A DNA stretch of 64,000 bases from Lamellibrachia columna (GCA_963662155.1 OY759269.1:22434878-22498877); one strand, 5' to 3'. Positions 1-11,877 are shown, numbered from the stretch's first letter. Numbers and translations: made by a program. Notes: generated by a model from the letters alone, not told the origin.

Positions 1-120
1 ACACTTTGCGGGCCTTCATTTGTATCTTGCGCTGCTCATTCATGATCTTGGTCCTGCCCTTCGCATACAGGCTGCAGTGAATCTCGTTATCTTTCATGAA
101 TTTGAGCAATACCTGTTTAC
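1..120 (-). CDS. 3' exon of SET-domain gene, partial at window edge
   Basis: Read on the minus strand, an acceptor (attgcag) at 121-127 opens an exon that stays open to the window edge. It is rich in Lys/Arg (ends ..NEQRKIQMKARKV). Joined in phase to the exon at 538-633 the junction reads ..KRLPGKQVLLKFMKDN. The pattern W..(R/K)..LPGK....F....L..R..KI recalls the Myb-like/HTH region that I remember following SET domains in some invertebrate KMT5A-like proteins. The domain name is inference; the splice phase match is seen directly. The 3' end lies outside the window. Confidence 0.5.
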
Positions 121-493
121 CTGCAATGTAACAGTAAGCAAACCATCAGTTTTTGAAATTAACCATCAAACTTTTTTGTATATATTATGTCCACCATAAT
201 CAAATTGTGGTAATATAATTTTTGTGTAGCACAATCACTAAAATACAAAACACATGCTCCATCATATTACATTTAACCCACATGTCAGGGTTAGACCACT
301 ATTGTTTAAGCAAATACTATTCCAGTTGATGAAAGCATGCAACACTTGTAGTTGTGAATCAAATATTGAATATTGCATGATCAAGAACACCCAGTGCCTC
401 TGGCACATACCAAAATAATTCCTAATAATAAATGCCCCCCCAAGGATTCCAAAAATTGTATCCAAATATAATTGTTTTGCTGACAGAATGCGT

Positions 494-633
494 CTAGCAG
501 TATTGCATATCCTTTGACATGGTCAAGCACATCTCACCAGGCAGCCTCTTGCATGGACTTGGAAGACTCAACCATTCATGGAAAGTCTTCCTAATAAGTG
601 CTGTTTTCCTGGGTGTCCAATTCATGCGTAGAC
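494..633 (-). CDS. Internal exon downstream of the SET domain, alternative end possible
   Basis: Minus-strand acceptor tgtgtag at 634-640 and donor gtgaga after 538 give a 96-bp exon reading LRMNWTPRKTALIRKTFHE and onward to ..CKRLPG. Without splicing, the frame runs to a TAG at 494-496. The exon enters needing one base from upstream and leaves in phase 1, which matches the exon at 1-120. It does not match the phase-0 end of the SET exon at 1768, so at least one exon between 634 and 1767 is missing from this model. A possible acidic exon lies near 880-950 but does not fix the phase. Confidence 0.45.
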
Positions 634-699
634 CTACACAAAATTAATATACGCGTACATTAGCATGGTGAATGAGACACAAGTTATATATATATATAC

Positions 700-744
<45 letters not shown>

Positions 745-1767
745 TTTAAAATGATGTTACCAGAATGCATGTCTGTGTGGGTGTGTATGTGTATGAGTGT
801 GTGTATATTTGTGCAAGCAATAAACTAGACTTATAATCAATATACCCAATAGAACATTTAAACATGCAACATATTTATCAGGTGAACCAACATTGGTGTT
901 TCCTTCATCTGCTCATTATCTGTGTTCTCCACTGTCTCCACTACAAGAAAACAACCAATTAAACGCAGTAAACATCTTCAATGTGGCTAGGTTTGTGGTG
1001 AATATAAAATGTCTGCACATGCTTCAAATACAGCCTTTTCTTACATGGGTTCAAAAGAGTGCATACAAAATAATCGATATATCTTCTGACTGCAACAAGC
1101 ATAAGATATGAGAAAAAACGTTGATATACTTGTCCTTACCTAATCTGAAGGAAACTTGTACAGTGGCTTTCAAGTAGCTTTGCACATTTTAGTTTACAAA
1201 ATTAGAGTGTACCATATTTTCATTTATTTTACGTATCATGCTTAACTCATTAAGATGGAAATGTTTATTATCAATCTACATAGTATAATAATCACAATAA
1301 ATAATGTTCCTGTGCTAACATCTCTTTAAATCTCACATGCAATATAACAGCAGCACTCAAAAATAAGATGCACATGGTATAATGGCATATAATATGTTCT
1401 GTGTATGTTGTTTAACCTTTTATTTTCTAGTCTACACAAATATCAATATGGTATAGTGCATGCAATATTCCTTACTGTCTGAAACATCTTCGTTAACATG
1501 ACACTAGTTGTAACAAAAAATCTTAGTAATAAATTACCATTAATTGTACTGCAGTACATTCTATCCAAAATGTATGACTACAAACACAATCCTTTGCACC
1601 TACTTGTCGTTTTCATATAAAACAACTGCTACATAAATTTAAACTGATAACCATGCAAGGGTTAACCACCTTCCTTTATAGTAAAAAGGTAAACTGAAAA
1701 TAGTAGTCTTTTTTAATTGTTATGTCGGTACTAAATTTTGAAAATGTACGGTGTACAAGTTAATTAC

Positions 1768-3314
1768 CTCAATATTCTTCTGCCAAAGATTCATTAGAGG
1801 GTATCCATGCAGAATCTCTTCCCCAACTACAATGTATCGTTTTGCAAATACAACCAAGTGAGGGCTATTCACAAAGACAAGCTTCTTCATCATTGAGTTG
1901 GCGTTAGTGCATGTACTTCTGACTAAATGACCTAGCCGGTCGAAGGTCTTCGTTGCATCAATGCTGTAAACAAAAGTGCGACAACATTTTAAAGTATAAG
2001 ATAATTTTAGTATATATTATGTGCAATCCCTGGTGAAAACTCACAGAATACAGATAGGTATTTAAGACAGATGATTTACATAAACTCACCCATACTCTTT
2101 CTCATTGTGGTCATACAAGCACATGGAGCACCGTCGCCCCTTCTGGTATTCTTTCTCTCTTCTCTGAGCTTCCATTCCAGAGATGTGCTCCCCAGCATAT
2201 TGCAGGATAAACTCTCCTCTGTGTATATGCTTAGTAGCAAAGACACCTCCATCTCCTGGCACGTACACAATACATATATAACTACCATGTACCAACTAAT
2301 AAAATGAAGCATCATATATTTAGGATTTAGTTATATATATGGCTAACAGGGTTTGAAAAATCTTGATTCAAACTATAGTTCTCAAACTCCACAAACAATT
2401 GTGGATTAACACCTGTCCATGATTCAGTGTCTTCTAGCTAACATTTGTATTCTAAATCTCACTTTTTTGTAATTATGATGATACCAAACTGAGCTTACCT
2501 CTCATTTTTGACAATGGTCTATATTCAAATCCGTCTGGATCTAACCCGATGTTCACCCACCATTGTGCCTTTTCGTTTGGAGAACAAACTCCACCGCTTG
2601 ACTGCAATCAATGACATTCATAAGGCTTCATGTAGTACAAAATGTAGTGGATTGCAAATATTTATTTGTGAACTATGATCAAGTTTAACATAATTTGAAT
2701 GTTCTTATACAGAAGACAACATGAAAAGGGATAATTGGTACAAATACTTATTTGTTAATACATTATATAGCTGTATACATAAACAAAAATTCCTTAAAAA
2801 CATGGCACACAGTTGTTTTTTAGGGATAAGCAATAACAAAACCTATTAATTTTAGTTATATCTGACATCTAGGAATGTTTCACCTATGTTGTCATTAATG
2901 AAAATCATGCAGTAAACAAATGACTTGGTAAGTTGTTAATGTGTCAGGAATACTAATAATAAGTAAGTAGGTGTATTAATAGTCATAAATAACTACCTTT
3001 GTGGGTGCAATACTAGCCTTGAGCTGAAATTGTGAGACATATTTTGATATACACACACATATAATATATATATATATATATATATACATACACATATATA
3101 CATGTACATAGGATTACTGCAACAACACTTTTTTATGATAGTAAATATTACTATGATGAAAGTAAACAACAGAAATGATATAGTAATTAATTAAACTTTT
3201 CAATGCCTGTTCTGTGTCAAATTCAATTGATAGTATTTTTGAAAGACAGATTTCACATGAAAATACTGTGAATTAATGTAGACTTACCATCTGCTTGCCA
3301 CGTGATAGTGCCAT
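1768..3314 (-). CDS. KMT5A-like SET domain protein, probably catalytically degenerate
   Basis: Five minus-strand exons join in phase with consensus GT/AG sites: 3288-3314 (starts MALSRGKQM), 2997-3023 (27-bp microexon), 2499-2601, 2090-2255 and 1768-1963. The SET core reads GDGGVFATKHIHRGEFILQY, then ..EYGIDATKTFDRLGHL, then ..PHLVVFAKRYIVVGEEIL. This follows the KMT5A (SET8) histone H4K20 methyltransferase fold: the G-x-GV(x)A start, the DAT motif, and the GEE before the C-terminal motif. Two hallmarks are absent. Where the family has RLxxxxNHS, this protein has RLGHLVRST; where it has ELLYDYG, this one has EILHGYP. Cofactor binding and the active-site Tyr pair are therefore probably lost. 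The ATG at 3314 is the first in the exon, but an acceptor-like tttttaag just upstream means an earlier exon is possible. Intact splicing argues for an expressed protein, perhaps a non-catalytic reader. Confidence 0.8.
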
Positions 3315-4817
3315 GATTACCTTAAAAACAATATAAATACTGCTATATTAATGCACATGTATAACTATAATAATGATGTTACTGTACAGGTTTGGAATTG
3401 GTGGAAATGAACTGACAATATAAGAGATAGACAATAAAAATATGCATTACTTCATTACAGAGACATGAACTTACAGTAGTAGTTATCCACACTCGATTAT
3501 CTAACTTACACATATAATTTATATAGTACACATATAGAAAATTTACCCAGTTATACCTAATTCTGGAATCCCACTTGATATCACTATTTAAATGGCACAA
3601 ACTAATGTGTTGTCTGATGATTCTATTTTTGACATAAATTTATATATGTAAGATTACAAATGATAGCTTGGCTATTTGGTATTCTTCTCTGCATAAACAT
3701 ATTTCTACCACTACAGTCTCTTCAAAATTTTAAACCAAATATTTATTCTATTTAAAAGTAAAAACTACTGCCTTTATTGTTTTGGCTCAGTAGGCCCTAC
3801 AACAGAACCCACAATCTGAGCCACCCCTGACTGCATTATTTATAGACACCATTCATTGTAACAGCTGACCAGCTGGTGGGGCACGGGCTGCCAACTAACT
3901 TTCACTTCTACGTGTTTGTGGCTATTAGCAGCTATATTGCAGTGAATGAAATATAGCTATCTTTGTTAGTTTCATATTGGTGCAAACAACATCAAATTAT
4001 ATTACTTTTTAAGATAATGAAGGTTATTCCCCCTAGCCCGCCACCCCTACTTACACAAATGGAGTGACCCATCACCAGCCACAGGCTGGTGGTACAGCCC
4101 TGGCACCCAGCAGCCCCACACAAGGCGTTTGACTGTTTACGTAACTAAGGGCAACACTAAAGAGAGTATGGTTGCATCGCATTACGTGAACTGGCAAAGT
4201 GTAGCTTTATCACTGGCAAAGACCAAAGTTCAAGTTTTGCCCGCGAAACAGCGGCATGGTATGCCGGCGATCTTTCTAAATGGGGTTTTATCGCTCTCAG
4301 AACATTGTATCTGTGATGCATATAATTATAAATATCCACATAGACCCCAATAAAAACCGTATATGATGGAATTGCCTAAATTAAATACGCGTGCAGACCC
4401 GAATAAGACCGTATAGGCTGACATTTTTAATCGAAATAAATAGCCGTACATCACATGCAGGGCCTATACGCATATTTGGAATGCAACAGAATTTAAGTTA
4501 ACATGCAAACGCTGATACTTCCGCTCGGACACGCCACCACTTCGTATAATTAAACAGGAACGGTTTTATATTTATATCAACAATAAACACACTAACAAAA
4601 CGAACAGAACTCACCCGCCTCCGTGTAATTTCAACAGCGGATGTCACCGACGGAAGTCGTTTATATCGTCTCCGGGGGCAACTCGGCCCAAGGTCAAGGA
4701 CAACAGCGATGGATAAAATATATTTCACAATACTATATATATATTTGCAAACTTCTTTATTTCTTCATGGGCTACAACTAAACTTGCACACCACGTTGAC
4801 AATTAATACCGGAGACT
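3315..4817. other. Non-coding stretch upstream of the SET gene
   Basis: AT-rich to about 3800, then more mixed. The 4129-4353 reading frame has no recognisable domain and probably is not coding. No promoter motif can be assigned with confidence, although the 5' end of the SET gene must lie here or further right. Confidence 0.4.
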
Positions 4818-5133
4818 TCATGCAAAAGTTGGGGTCAATATATACGGCAAAATAATGCTATTGGAGGTTTTTAGGCATGTACCAAAATGGTCGGTCTGCA
4901 AAAAACCGAAAAAAAAGAACTCTACATAACTGTCCAAATAAGCAACATTTTTAGGAAAATTACTTATTTTCAACATTATGATATAGTATGCCACGTAAAT
5001 ACATGATAAATATACATCACACGTTTCTTTCCTAATTATGAGAGGCTTTGACTTTTTTGGAACATGGATGATGGTCCAAAATGTTAAAATGTCCCAAAAT
5101 AGTCGCAAGATTGTTCCAAAATGGTCGGTATCG

Positions 5134-5135
<2 letters not shown>

Positions 5136-5190
<55 letters not shown>

Positions 5191-5195
5191 ACCTG

Positions 5196-5251
<56 letters not shown>

Positions 5252-5260
5252 TGTATATGT

Positions 5261-5327
<67 letters not shown>

Positions 5328-5359
5328 TGCAAAAGTTTATATATATATATATATATATT

Positions 5360-5441
<82 letters not shown>

Positions 5442-5448
5442 TACCTGT

Positions 5449-5524
<76 letters not shown>

Positions 5525-5569
5525 CTACATATATGTAAATGTAAATATCTATATATATATATATTATAT

Positions 5570-5606
<37 letters not shown>
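5136..5606. repeat. Compound AT microsatellite block
   Basis: About 470 bp of TA dinucleotides broken by short islands (atgtatgtatacctg near 5182 and 5430, aaaggt near 5260, aaagttt near 5332). The island gtatgtatacctgtat occurs twice, so part of the block arose by internal duplication. A second AT block follows at 5730-5812. Confidence 0.95.
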
Positions 5607-5612
<6 letters not shown>

Positions 5613-5613
<1 letters not shown>

Positions 5614-5779
5614 TTGTTTATCTTAGAGAATGATGCATATTAAGTAGGCAAGGACCGGAGTATTACCCGATTTGCTGGAGTTTTAGGTTATTTAAACTAA
5701 TATTTAAGGAGTAATTTCTTAGTTATATTATATGTATATATATATATATATACATATAGTATATATATATATATCTCTA

Positions 5780-5815
<36 letters not shown>

Positions 5816-6485
5816 CCACCCAAAGGTAGAGTGTAGTACTTGGTAAATGTTTGTTTCGGAAACACCACTTTCATAGTGTGTGTTACTTAGAACTTATTCA
5901 TAGCCGTTTCTTGTCAAATTTGGCTGTACTGTGGTGTCCCAATCACTGCTTCAAACCACTTAGTATGTGTTGGTAGGTAAAGCCGGGTTTGCACGAGCCA
6001 ATATCGTCGCAGCAATGCACCGGCGCAACGCGGCGACGTTGCACGAAATAACAATGTCAAAATAATCCTATTTTGAAGAGACGTCGCGTTCGATATAAAA
6101 CGGGCTTGAACTTATTTACTTAGGTTTACTTAGGTTCTTCCTGACCGTAGGCGGTGGCCTCGGTGTTCAGATCTGCATTTTTCCCTTGGGATGCTTTACG
6201 GGAAGATAGAAAATGTAACTCTTTTGTAGCATTTCTGCTATTTTTTACTAGAATATTATTTCATGTTTCTTTATTTATTAGCTAAACCCTTCAAGTATGA
6301 AGGCATGCATCGGCGTTTGTTGGAGCCGACCAATGTTACGTAATGTGTTTGCTCAATCAAGTATGCCGACGTGGGTTTGTTTATCTTAGAGAATGATACA
6401 TATTAAGTAGGCAAGGACCGGAGTATTACCCGATTTGCTGGCGTTTTAGGTTATTTACACTAATATTTAAGGAGTAATTTCTTAG
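5613..6485. repeat. 110-bp direct repeats flanking a 650-bp unit
   Basis: Positions 5613-5722 and 6376-6485 match over 110 bp with only about three substitutions. Both start tttgtttatcttagagaatg and end gtaatttcttag. The interval contains an AT block, a dispersed repeat copy (5814-5950) and a CpG-rich patch near 5990-6060 (aagccgggtttgcacgagcc). The arrangement could be a segmental duplication or direct ends of a small non-coding element; no TG..CA ends or primer site are evident, so it is not called an LTR element. Confidence 0.8.
5814..5950 (+). repeat. Dispersed repeat, copy also at 12052-12180
   Basis: Shares taaatgtttgtttcggaa-type sequence and the block tcatagtgtgtgttactt followed by the gccgtttcttgtca segment with 12052-12180, in the same orientation. 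Both copies follow an AT-rich tract and the word ataaccacc. No coding content is seen. Confidence 0.75.
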
Positions 6486-6753
6486 TGGACTACACCAGGA
6501 GACGATGATTGGTGGACTATTTCCATGTGTTATCTCAGAAACAAGGAGTATAACAAGAGACTGGATACACGTGTGAACATCTCGGCGAGCAGATCACGGT
6601 GAAGTAGAGTAGGCACGGATGGGTTGTGTAGCCCAGGGTGGGCGCCCGGGTGTCAAGTGAAGGGCACGTATGAATCAGCCACGTGAAAAGTAAGACTTTG
6701 CGTATGTCGGTAGAATTGGTCACGATTTCATGTTGTCGCAATAACTGGACGGC

Positions 6754-6757
<4 letters not shown>

Positions 6758-6815
<58 letters not shown>
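6758..6815. repeat. GA dinucleotide microsatellite
   Basis: Near-pure GA run of about 58 bp. A second GA-rich tract ending in a G run lies at 8500-8548. Confidence 0.95.
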
Positions 6816-6822
<7 letters not shown>

Positions 6823-7167
6823 TGTCAGTTAATATAACTTCCCTCTTCCCGAGACGAATGACGCTAGTGGAGAAACCGCCAGGCGACGATGCCTGAAGAC
6901 AAGCTAAGCATATGTCAGGCAAACACTACCTGGTAGTGATTTCGTTGTTCACAAGTTTGATGTGTAGGCCTATATCAGTCACGTTTTGTCATCAGCTCGT
7001 TTCTGGTGTCAACTGGTCCGTAGCGAAGCTAAGTTGACATGCTTGTCTTAGCTGCTGAGTTACGTGTCACTAGGTCAGACGGAAAACAATTGGGAGCCGA
7101 GTGTTGGAGCACTCTGTATCGAGGTACACAGACGGCAGTATATACAGGGCTCGTGTTTTAACCCAGC

Positions 7168-8243
7168 AAGCCTACATGGAATCTGCCCTCGCCATATGCA
7201 ATTGAATGCAAACTGGACGGAATTGAGAAGGTAAGTGGCTGGACCGAGTAGGCACATCGGATGTTTGCCACGTGGTGACAAGACTATATTGGCACAGTTT
7301 GTATCGGCCGACGAAATAGGTGACGGAGACACACTAGTCCCCTGCTGTGTCGTACATATCCTGGAAAAGGGCGAGTCTGCCCGTCAGCGCCTACTCGACT
7401 CAGTAGAAAATCTAACAGAGGACTCGGTGCAGTCACTACAGAAAAAGTATACTACCATGCAGACTTAAGCGGTGGTATGTCGACTCGATGGAGTTTAGCC
7501 CTGTGATAGCGTGAGGGGTGAATATGCCATAATACTCTTTACTGAGTCAACTTGTCATAGTAGTCTGATCGCGCAGATTACTGACGTCACCACTAGCATA
7601 GGCGCTTACGGCGTCAACCTGCTGTACATGGGCATGTCAGTAGTGCAGAAGATGGTTGACGATCAAATGACAGCTGCAACTAAGAAACGGGACACAGTGA
7701 CACTCGACCGTATTGTTTATGACAAAGACACCATCAAGAAACGGGACACAGTGACACTCGACCGTAGTGTTTATGACAAAGACACCATCAAGAAACGGAA
7801 CACTGACATTCGACCGTAGTGCTTATGACAAATAGTCGGATGTTGCCAAGTACTCGGATACACCAATAAAGCCAGGTGAGACGCTGGAAGTCGTCAACGT
7901 AATGTCCCATGTGTCGCCACACAATCTCTGGTGTAAATCAGCAAAGCCACTAAAGACGGAACTTCCTATTCTGTTAGATAGAATTCAGGACTGTTACTCG
8001 CGTTCAAAGGTCGAATGTATTGACGTCTGTAAATTGTTAACCAGCACGCCCTGCGTAGCGCAGTTGTCGGATGAAGAAAACTGTTTCGGGGAAATCATCA
8101 CGTCGGTTGCCTATAGCAACTCCGCCACTGTCTGTGTTGTACACTGCGACAACATGGAGAATGAACCTAGGTTAAAGGTCAGGATGATCACGTATCACCA
8201 GTCTTGCTTCATCGATCTGCCCGTGCAGGCGTTCATTCAATAG
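7168..8243 (+). pseudogene. Decayed multi-Tudor-domain coding region (TDRD/RNF17-like)
   Basis: Three stretches resemble extended Tudor domains, which bind dimethylarginine on Piwi-pathway proteins. 7168-7231 reads ..PSPYAIECKLDGIEK directly before a gtaagt donor. 7262-7838 reads GDKTILAQFVSADE.., then after a TAA at 7466 AVVCRLDGV, a TAG near 7496, and GEYAIILF..VNLLYMGMSVVQ. 7860-8243 reads VNVMSHVSPHNLWCKSAK, then CVAQLSDEENCFGEIITSV and finally IDLPVQAFIQ. The (Q)A(V/I)xCxLxGV and LPVQA signatures are typical of the family. The middle part has two in-frame stops at places where relatives carry Gln, plus a 2-bp loss in the third 54-bp repeat that puts the last Tudor unit in another frame. 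Decay is the simplest reading; a multi-exon gene with hidden introns is the alternative. Confidence 0.6.
7682..7838 (+). repeat. 54-bp tandem repeat inside the Tudor region, 3 copies
   Basis: Units start at 7682, 7736 and 7790 and encode KKRDTVTLDRIVYDKDTI. The first two are in frame; the third has lost two bases and runs into a stop. The unit length keeps frame, so the first duplication was tolerated by coding sequence before the third copy decayed. Confidence 0.9.
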
Positions 8244-8504
8244 AATATAATGGTAGTCGTTCAAGTAATAGGATAGGTTGATAGGATGTATATGTTATCG
8301 ATAGGGAAAACTATTAACATAATAGGATATGATGATAGGATGTAAGTATATTATTGGTAGGGGTAAATTTGGAATATTAAATATGAAGACCGATGTCCAT
8401 GAGCTTCCTGTCGGCCGCTGGGCGATTATATCTAAAAATGGATGCATTAGATAACCTTAGGGGAGGGGTGAGGAGGAGAAGGTGAGAGGGGGAGAGGAGC
8501 GAGA

Positions 8505-8548
<44 letters not shown>

Positions 8549-8574
8549 ACATATGTGTTCTGTTTACTTTGTCA

Positions 8575-8890
8575 GCTTGACATTTTGATAAGATATTCAA
8601 ATATCACGATTTCGCGACACCCACTTTGTTCAAGTGTCATACATCACGGCCACCTAAATTGCGTTACGAACCAGGAAGTCAACCGCTAACATGTTCTTAA
8701 CACGTACCCCGTAATCACCTGAGAGCAACTGAGTTGCCATTCGCGTTGACGCGACGCAGTGATTACCTACACGTGTCAGCGAAAACCCATAATTACTGTG
8801 AAAGGATAGTTCTGCATGTCTTGCATTATTTAAAAAAAATTGACAAGATTTCCATTGAAAGCCACAAGCTCCAGGTAGCAAGTGGACAAG
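8575..8890 (+). repeat. Dispersed repeat, inverted copy at 42230-42545
   Basis: Shared words in opposite orientation include aactgagttgccattcgcg, the aaattgcgttacgaacc region, the ttctgcatgtcttgcattatt segment and the ccacaagctcca segment. Identity looks moderate with small indels. No coding potential. Confidence 0.75.
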
Positions 8891-8988
8891 GCAGCCACTC
8901 AAAGCCACAAGCTCCATGTGGCAAGTGGACAAGGCAGCCACCCACAGCCACAAGCTCCAGGTGGCAAGTGGACAAGGCAGCCATTAGC
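8861..8988 (+). repeat. 43-bp minisatellite, 3 copies
   Basis: Units start at 8861, 8904 and 8947 with core gccacaagctccaggtggca. The related copy at 42230-42280 carries only one unit, so the array expanded after the two copies separated. Confidence 0.9.
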
Positions 8989-9298
8989 ATATCGAGAGTC
9001 CAAACAATTTTCATACATCGGTTTTGTCAGTTGTTCCCATGTGTCGGTAAATACCTATCGGCAGTTGTACAAGGGAAATGGAACTGGGGTGGGGGGAGAT
9101 GTTGCGTTATGTTTACTTTATCAGCTTGACATTTTGATCAGCTGTTCGTGAATCTGATTAGCTACTCAGGTTTCTTGACACTTAGTCATACTTAACTAGT
9201 TATTTAATAATGCAGTTCCATTGTGAGCAATGTCTTTGTTTACAGATATTCTGGAATAAAGAAAGGGCATGAGTGACTGATACCGAATACCTGTTTTC

Positions 9299-9458
<160 letters not shown>

Positions 9459-9695
9459 TGCAATCCATTGCATGTTAAAAGGTATTATGTTATTGGCATG
9501 CATTCACAATGAATTGATTCAGTTCGCAAACACCCTATGCAACCCTTGGTAGGGGTGCGCGTGACTACCTACTTTACTGCGCGTGACGACCTACTTTCGA
9601 AGACGATAAATCCAGTGCTAAACTAGTCGATGCAACGTGCGATATCTTGAATTGGCTCTGTTCTGTGCCGAGCGGTAACACTCCCTTCTGTTTGT

Positions 9696-9800
9696 TATAA
9701 AATACCCGTGAGCACGGAGCAACAGCGCTATTCTCGCACACAACGTTCTTCGAGTAATATATTTCAGTCCTAACTAACTAAAACAATAAAAAGGTAAGCC
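9696..9800 (+). promoter_or_regulatory. Possible TATA promoter with a 5' UTR exon
   Basis: TATAAAATA at 9696-9703 is followed about 90 bp later by ataaaaag|gtaagc, a strong donor at 9792, with atggctggg just after it. The upstream 150 bp is less AT-rich than its surroundings and contains repeated gcgcgtgac(t/g)acctactt. This could be the start of a spliced gene with a distant coding exon, or a promoter inside a mobile element. No downstream exon is recognised. Confidence 0.3.
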
Positions 9801-10224
9801 ATGGCTGGGCCTGTAATCTTAGTCTTAGTATATACTATATGATAGAATAATTTATTAGTAATAGCATATGTAAAAACTAATGATTAATCCACCGTTGAGT
9901 CACCGACGTACTCGGCAATATACATTCATTTAAACCAATCATTGCCTAGGGTTACCTTCTTAATATTTCAGTAATGATCTCAAACGAGTGGGTAATTGCT
10001 AAATATGCTCAGTGTTAAGCAAGTTATAAAATAAAACAATTAGCAGGAGGTCTGAGGCACCAAAGGATATCTCACCTGAAACCTCAAGGACTGCTTTTCT
10101 TTGTTTAGTGCGGGGGTTCTTAACCGGTAGTCCAGATCAGACAATGTAAATGTAGATTTACTCTGCACACAACACAATGTGAGGCTTATTAAGCAATACT
10201 ATAAAACAGTACATCAAGTGTGTG

Positions 10225-10675
10225 ATCTAGCAATAATATTTTTTTCATTATGGACTTCCTTGCTTAATTAAACAATCACAAGGATTATAGCCTGAACTGG
10301 TTACTAGCATAACTGTTTACTTCAATATATATATGGCTTTCTGACTGGGAAAAGATGTTGCCTTTAGTGAAGCCTTTAGTTAATTTTGTTATATCAATTA
10401 GAAATAATGTATTTGAACATTTCGGACACTTTATCGAAGTAGTTAGATAAACAATATTTTCTTTCTGTTAACTACAAATACTTGGTAAAACTGTATTAAA
10501 AATAAAATCGTCAATGATTATCACAACATCGTATGAAAAAAAGTATTCAGATGTACTCTGAGTACATTGAACGTGAGTACAAGTACGAGTACATAACCCA
10601 TAATTTCCATGAGTGCAAGTAAGAGTACTTCTAAAATGTACTCGAGTACAGGAGTACCGAGTACATCGGCCCCAG
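10225..10675 (-). mobile_element. hAT-like non-autonomous element remnant
   Basis: On the minus strand this matches 51188-51800: a GTACTTG/GTACTC-rich end (from 10675 inward, starting ctggggccgatgtactc), a tagttaac word, tttcccagtcagaaa and a final segment with ttaagcaa. Dense GTAC-type words just inside an end that begins CTGGGG/CAGGG suggest the subterminal repeats of hAT elements. No transposase is present. The hAT assignment is inference. Confidence 0.5.
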
Positions 10676-11009
10676 TTTTGCACGGTGTGTAAGCATGCGT
10701 ATAGTTGGTGGATGGGACACCATGCTAAAACTTTGCATGGGGCACCACGCGCAATGTGAATTCTGCCCCAAGCGCCATGTTCACGATAAATCAAGCTTGA
10801 TTCAACTAATGCTCGACACGTTTAACGTGTAAATGTCGGCAATACATATTAAACTTGACGTAGAGCGAAAAGAGCCTTCTGACCTCTATAAATGGAAGAT
10901 GTTTTGCGGCCAAGATTTCTTCCATCAAATTGGCGTTCGTCGAATCCGCCATCATGAACAGTGGAATTTCTGACATTCAAGAAAAGTCCAAATGATTTCG
11001 TGAGCTATG

Positions 11010-11400
11010 CTGAGTTGGCAGCTTTATATAGTTTACTGCTGAGTGATCGTTGTCAATCGAAAGACTAAGTCTGTATTATGTGTGGACAGTGATTAAACTC
11101 TTCCCACAAGGCAGTTCGACGATTGTGTATGGAAACACCTTTGATTCGTTAACGTGTAATTTGTAATTATATCGCGGACGGAATAATGGATTAGCGGTTC
11201 GTCCTATTTATCAGGTATGGCTTCCTCAGTTTTATGGCTTCCTCCGTGAAATTACTTTCTCCAGGTATGGAAGAAATTAGAGGGCGTCATACACGTTGGA
11301 CAGAAAATATCAAGAAGGTTGAAAAAGAAATTCATGAGAAAGTGTTTACCGCCAACATGCCTGTGTGGTATTGAGGTAGTGACACAGAAAGAGAAAGAGA
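11010..11400 (+). mobile_element. LINE ORF2 C-terminal remnant
   Basis: Aligns with 39735-40110 in the same orientation (gattagcggttcgtcctat is identical). Translation near 11265-11400 gives ..KKLEGVIHVGQKISRRL.., then CLYGIEA in the following repeats. This recalls the segment after the reverse transcriptase in many LINEs that ends LYGCEAWTL. Frames are broken; this is a fossil. Confidence 0.5.
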
Positions 11401-11877
11401 AAGTGTGTACCGCCAACATGCCTGTATGGTATTGAGGCAGCGGCACAGAAAGAGAAAGAGAAAGTGTGTACCGCCAACATGCCTGTGTGGTATTGAGGCA
11501 GCGGCACAAAAAGAGAAAGAGAAAGTGTGTACCGCCAACATGCCTGTGTGGTATTGAGGCAGCGGCACAGAAAGAGAAAGAGAAAGTGTGTACCGCCAAC
11601 ATGCCTGTATGGTATTGAGGCAGCGGCACAGAAAGAGAAAGAGAAAGTGTGTACCGCCAACATGCCTGTGTGGTATTGAGGCAGCGGCACAGAAAGAGAA
11701 AGTGTGTACCGCCAACATGCCTGTGTGGTATTGAGGCAGCGGCACAGAAAGAGAAAGAGAAAGTGTGTACCGCCAACATGCCTGTGTGGTATTGAGGCAG
11801 CGGCACAGAAAGAGAAAGAGAAAGTGTGTACCGCCAACATGCATGTATGGTATTGAGGCAGCGGCACAGAAAGAGCA
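11342..11877 (+). repeat. 61-bp minisatellite, 9 units
   Basis: Nine units spaced 61 bp apart (one spacing of 55, lacking a gaaaga hexamer) with core accgccaacatgcctgtgtg. Spacer gaaagagaaagagaaa varies. One degenerate single copy of the unit exists at about 40055-40105 in the related LINE fragment, where it encodes a LYCCEAVALT-like motif. The array therefore grew from LINE coding sequence. Long minus-strand frames across it are a by-product of the repeat. Confidence 0.95.

Noticed and set aside
5985..6065. CpG-rich word aagccgggtttgcacgagcc as a transposon end
   Set aside because: No inverted partner was seen within several kilobases.
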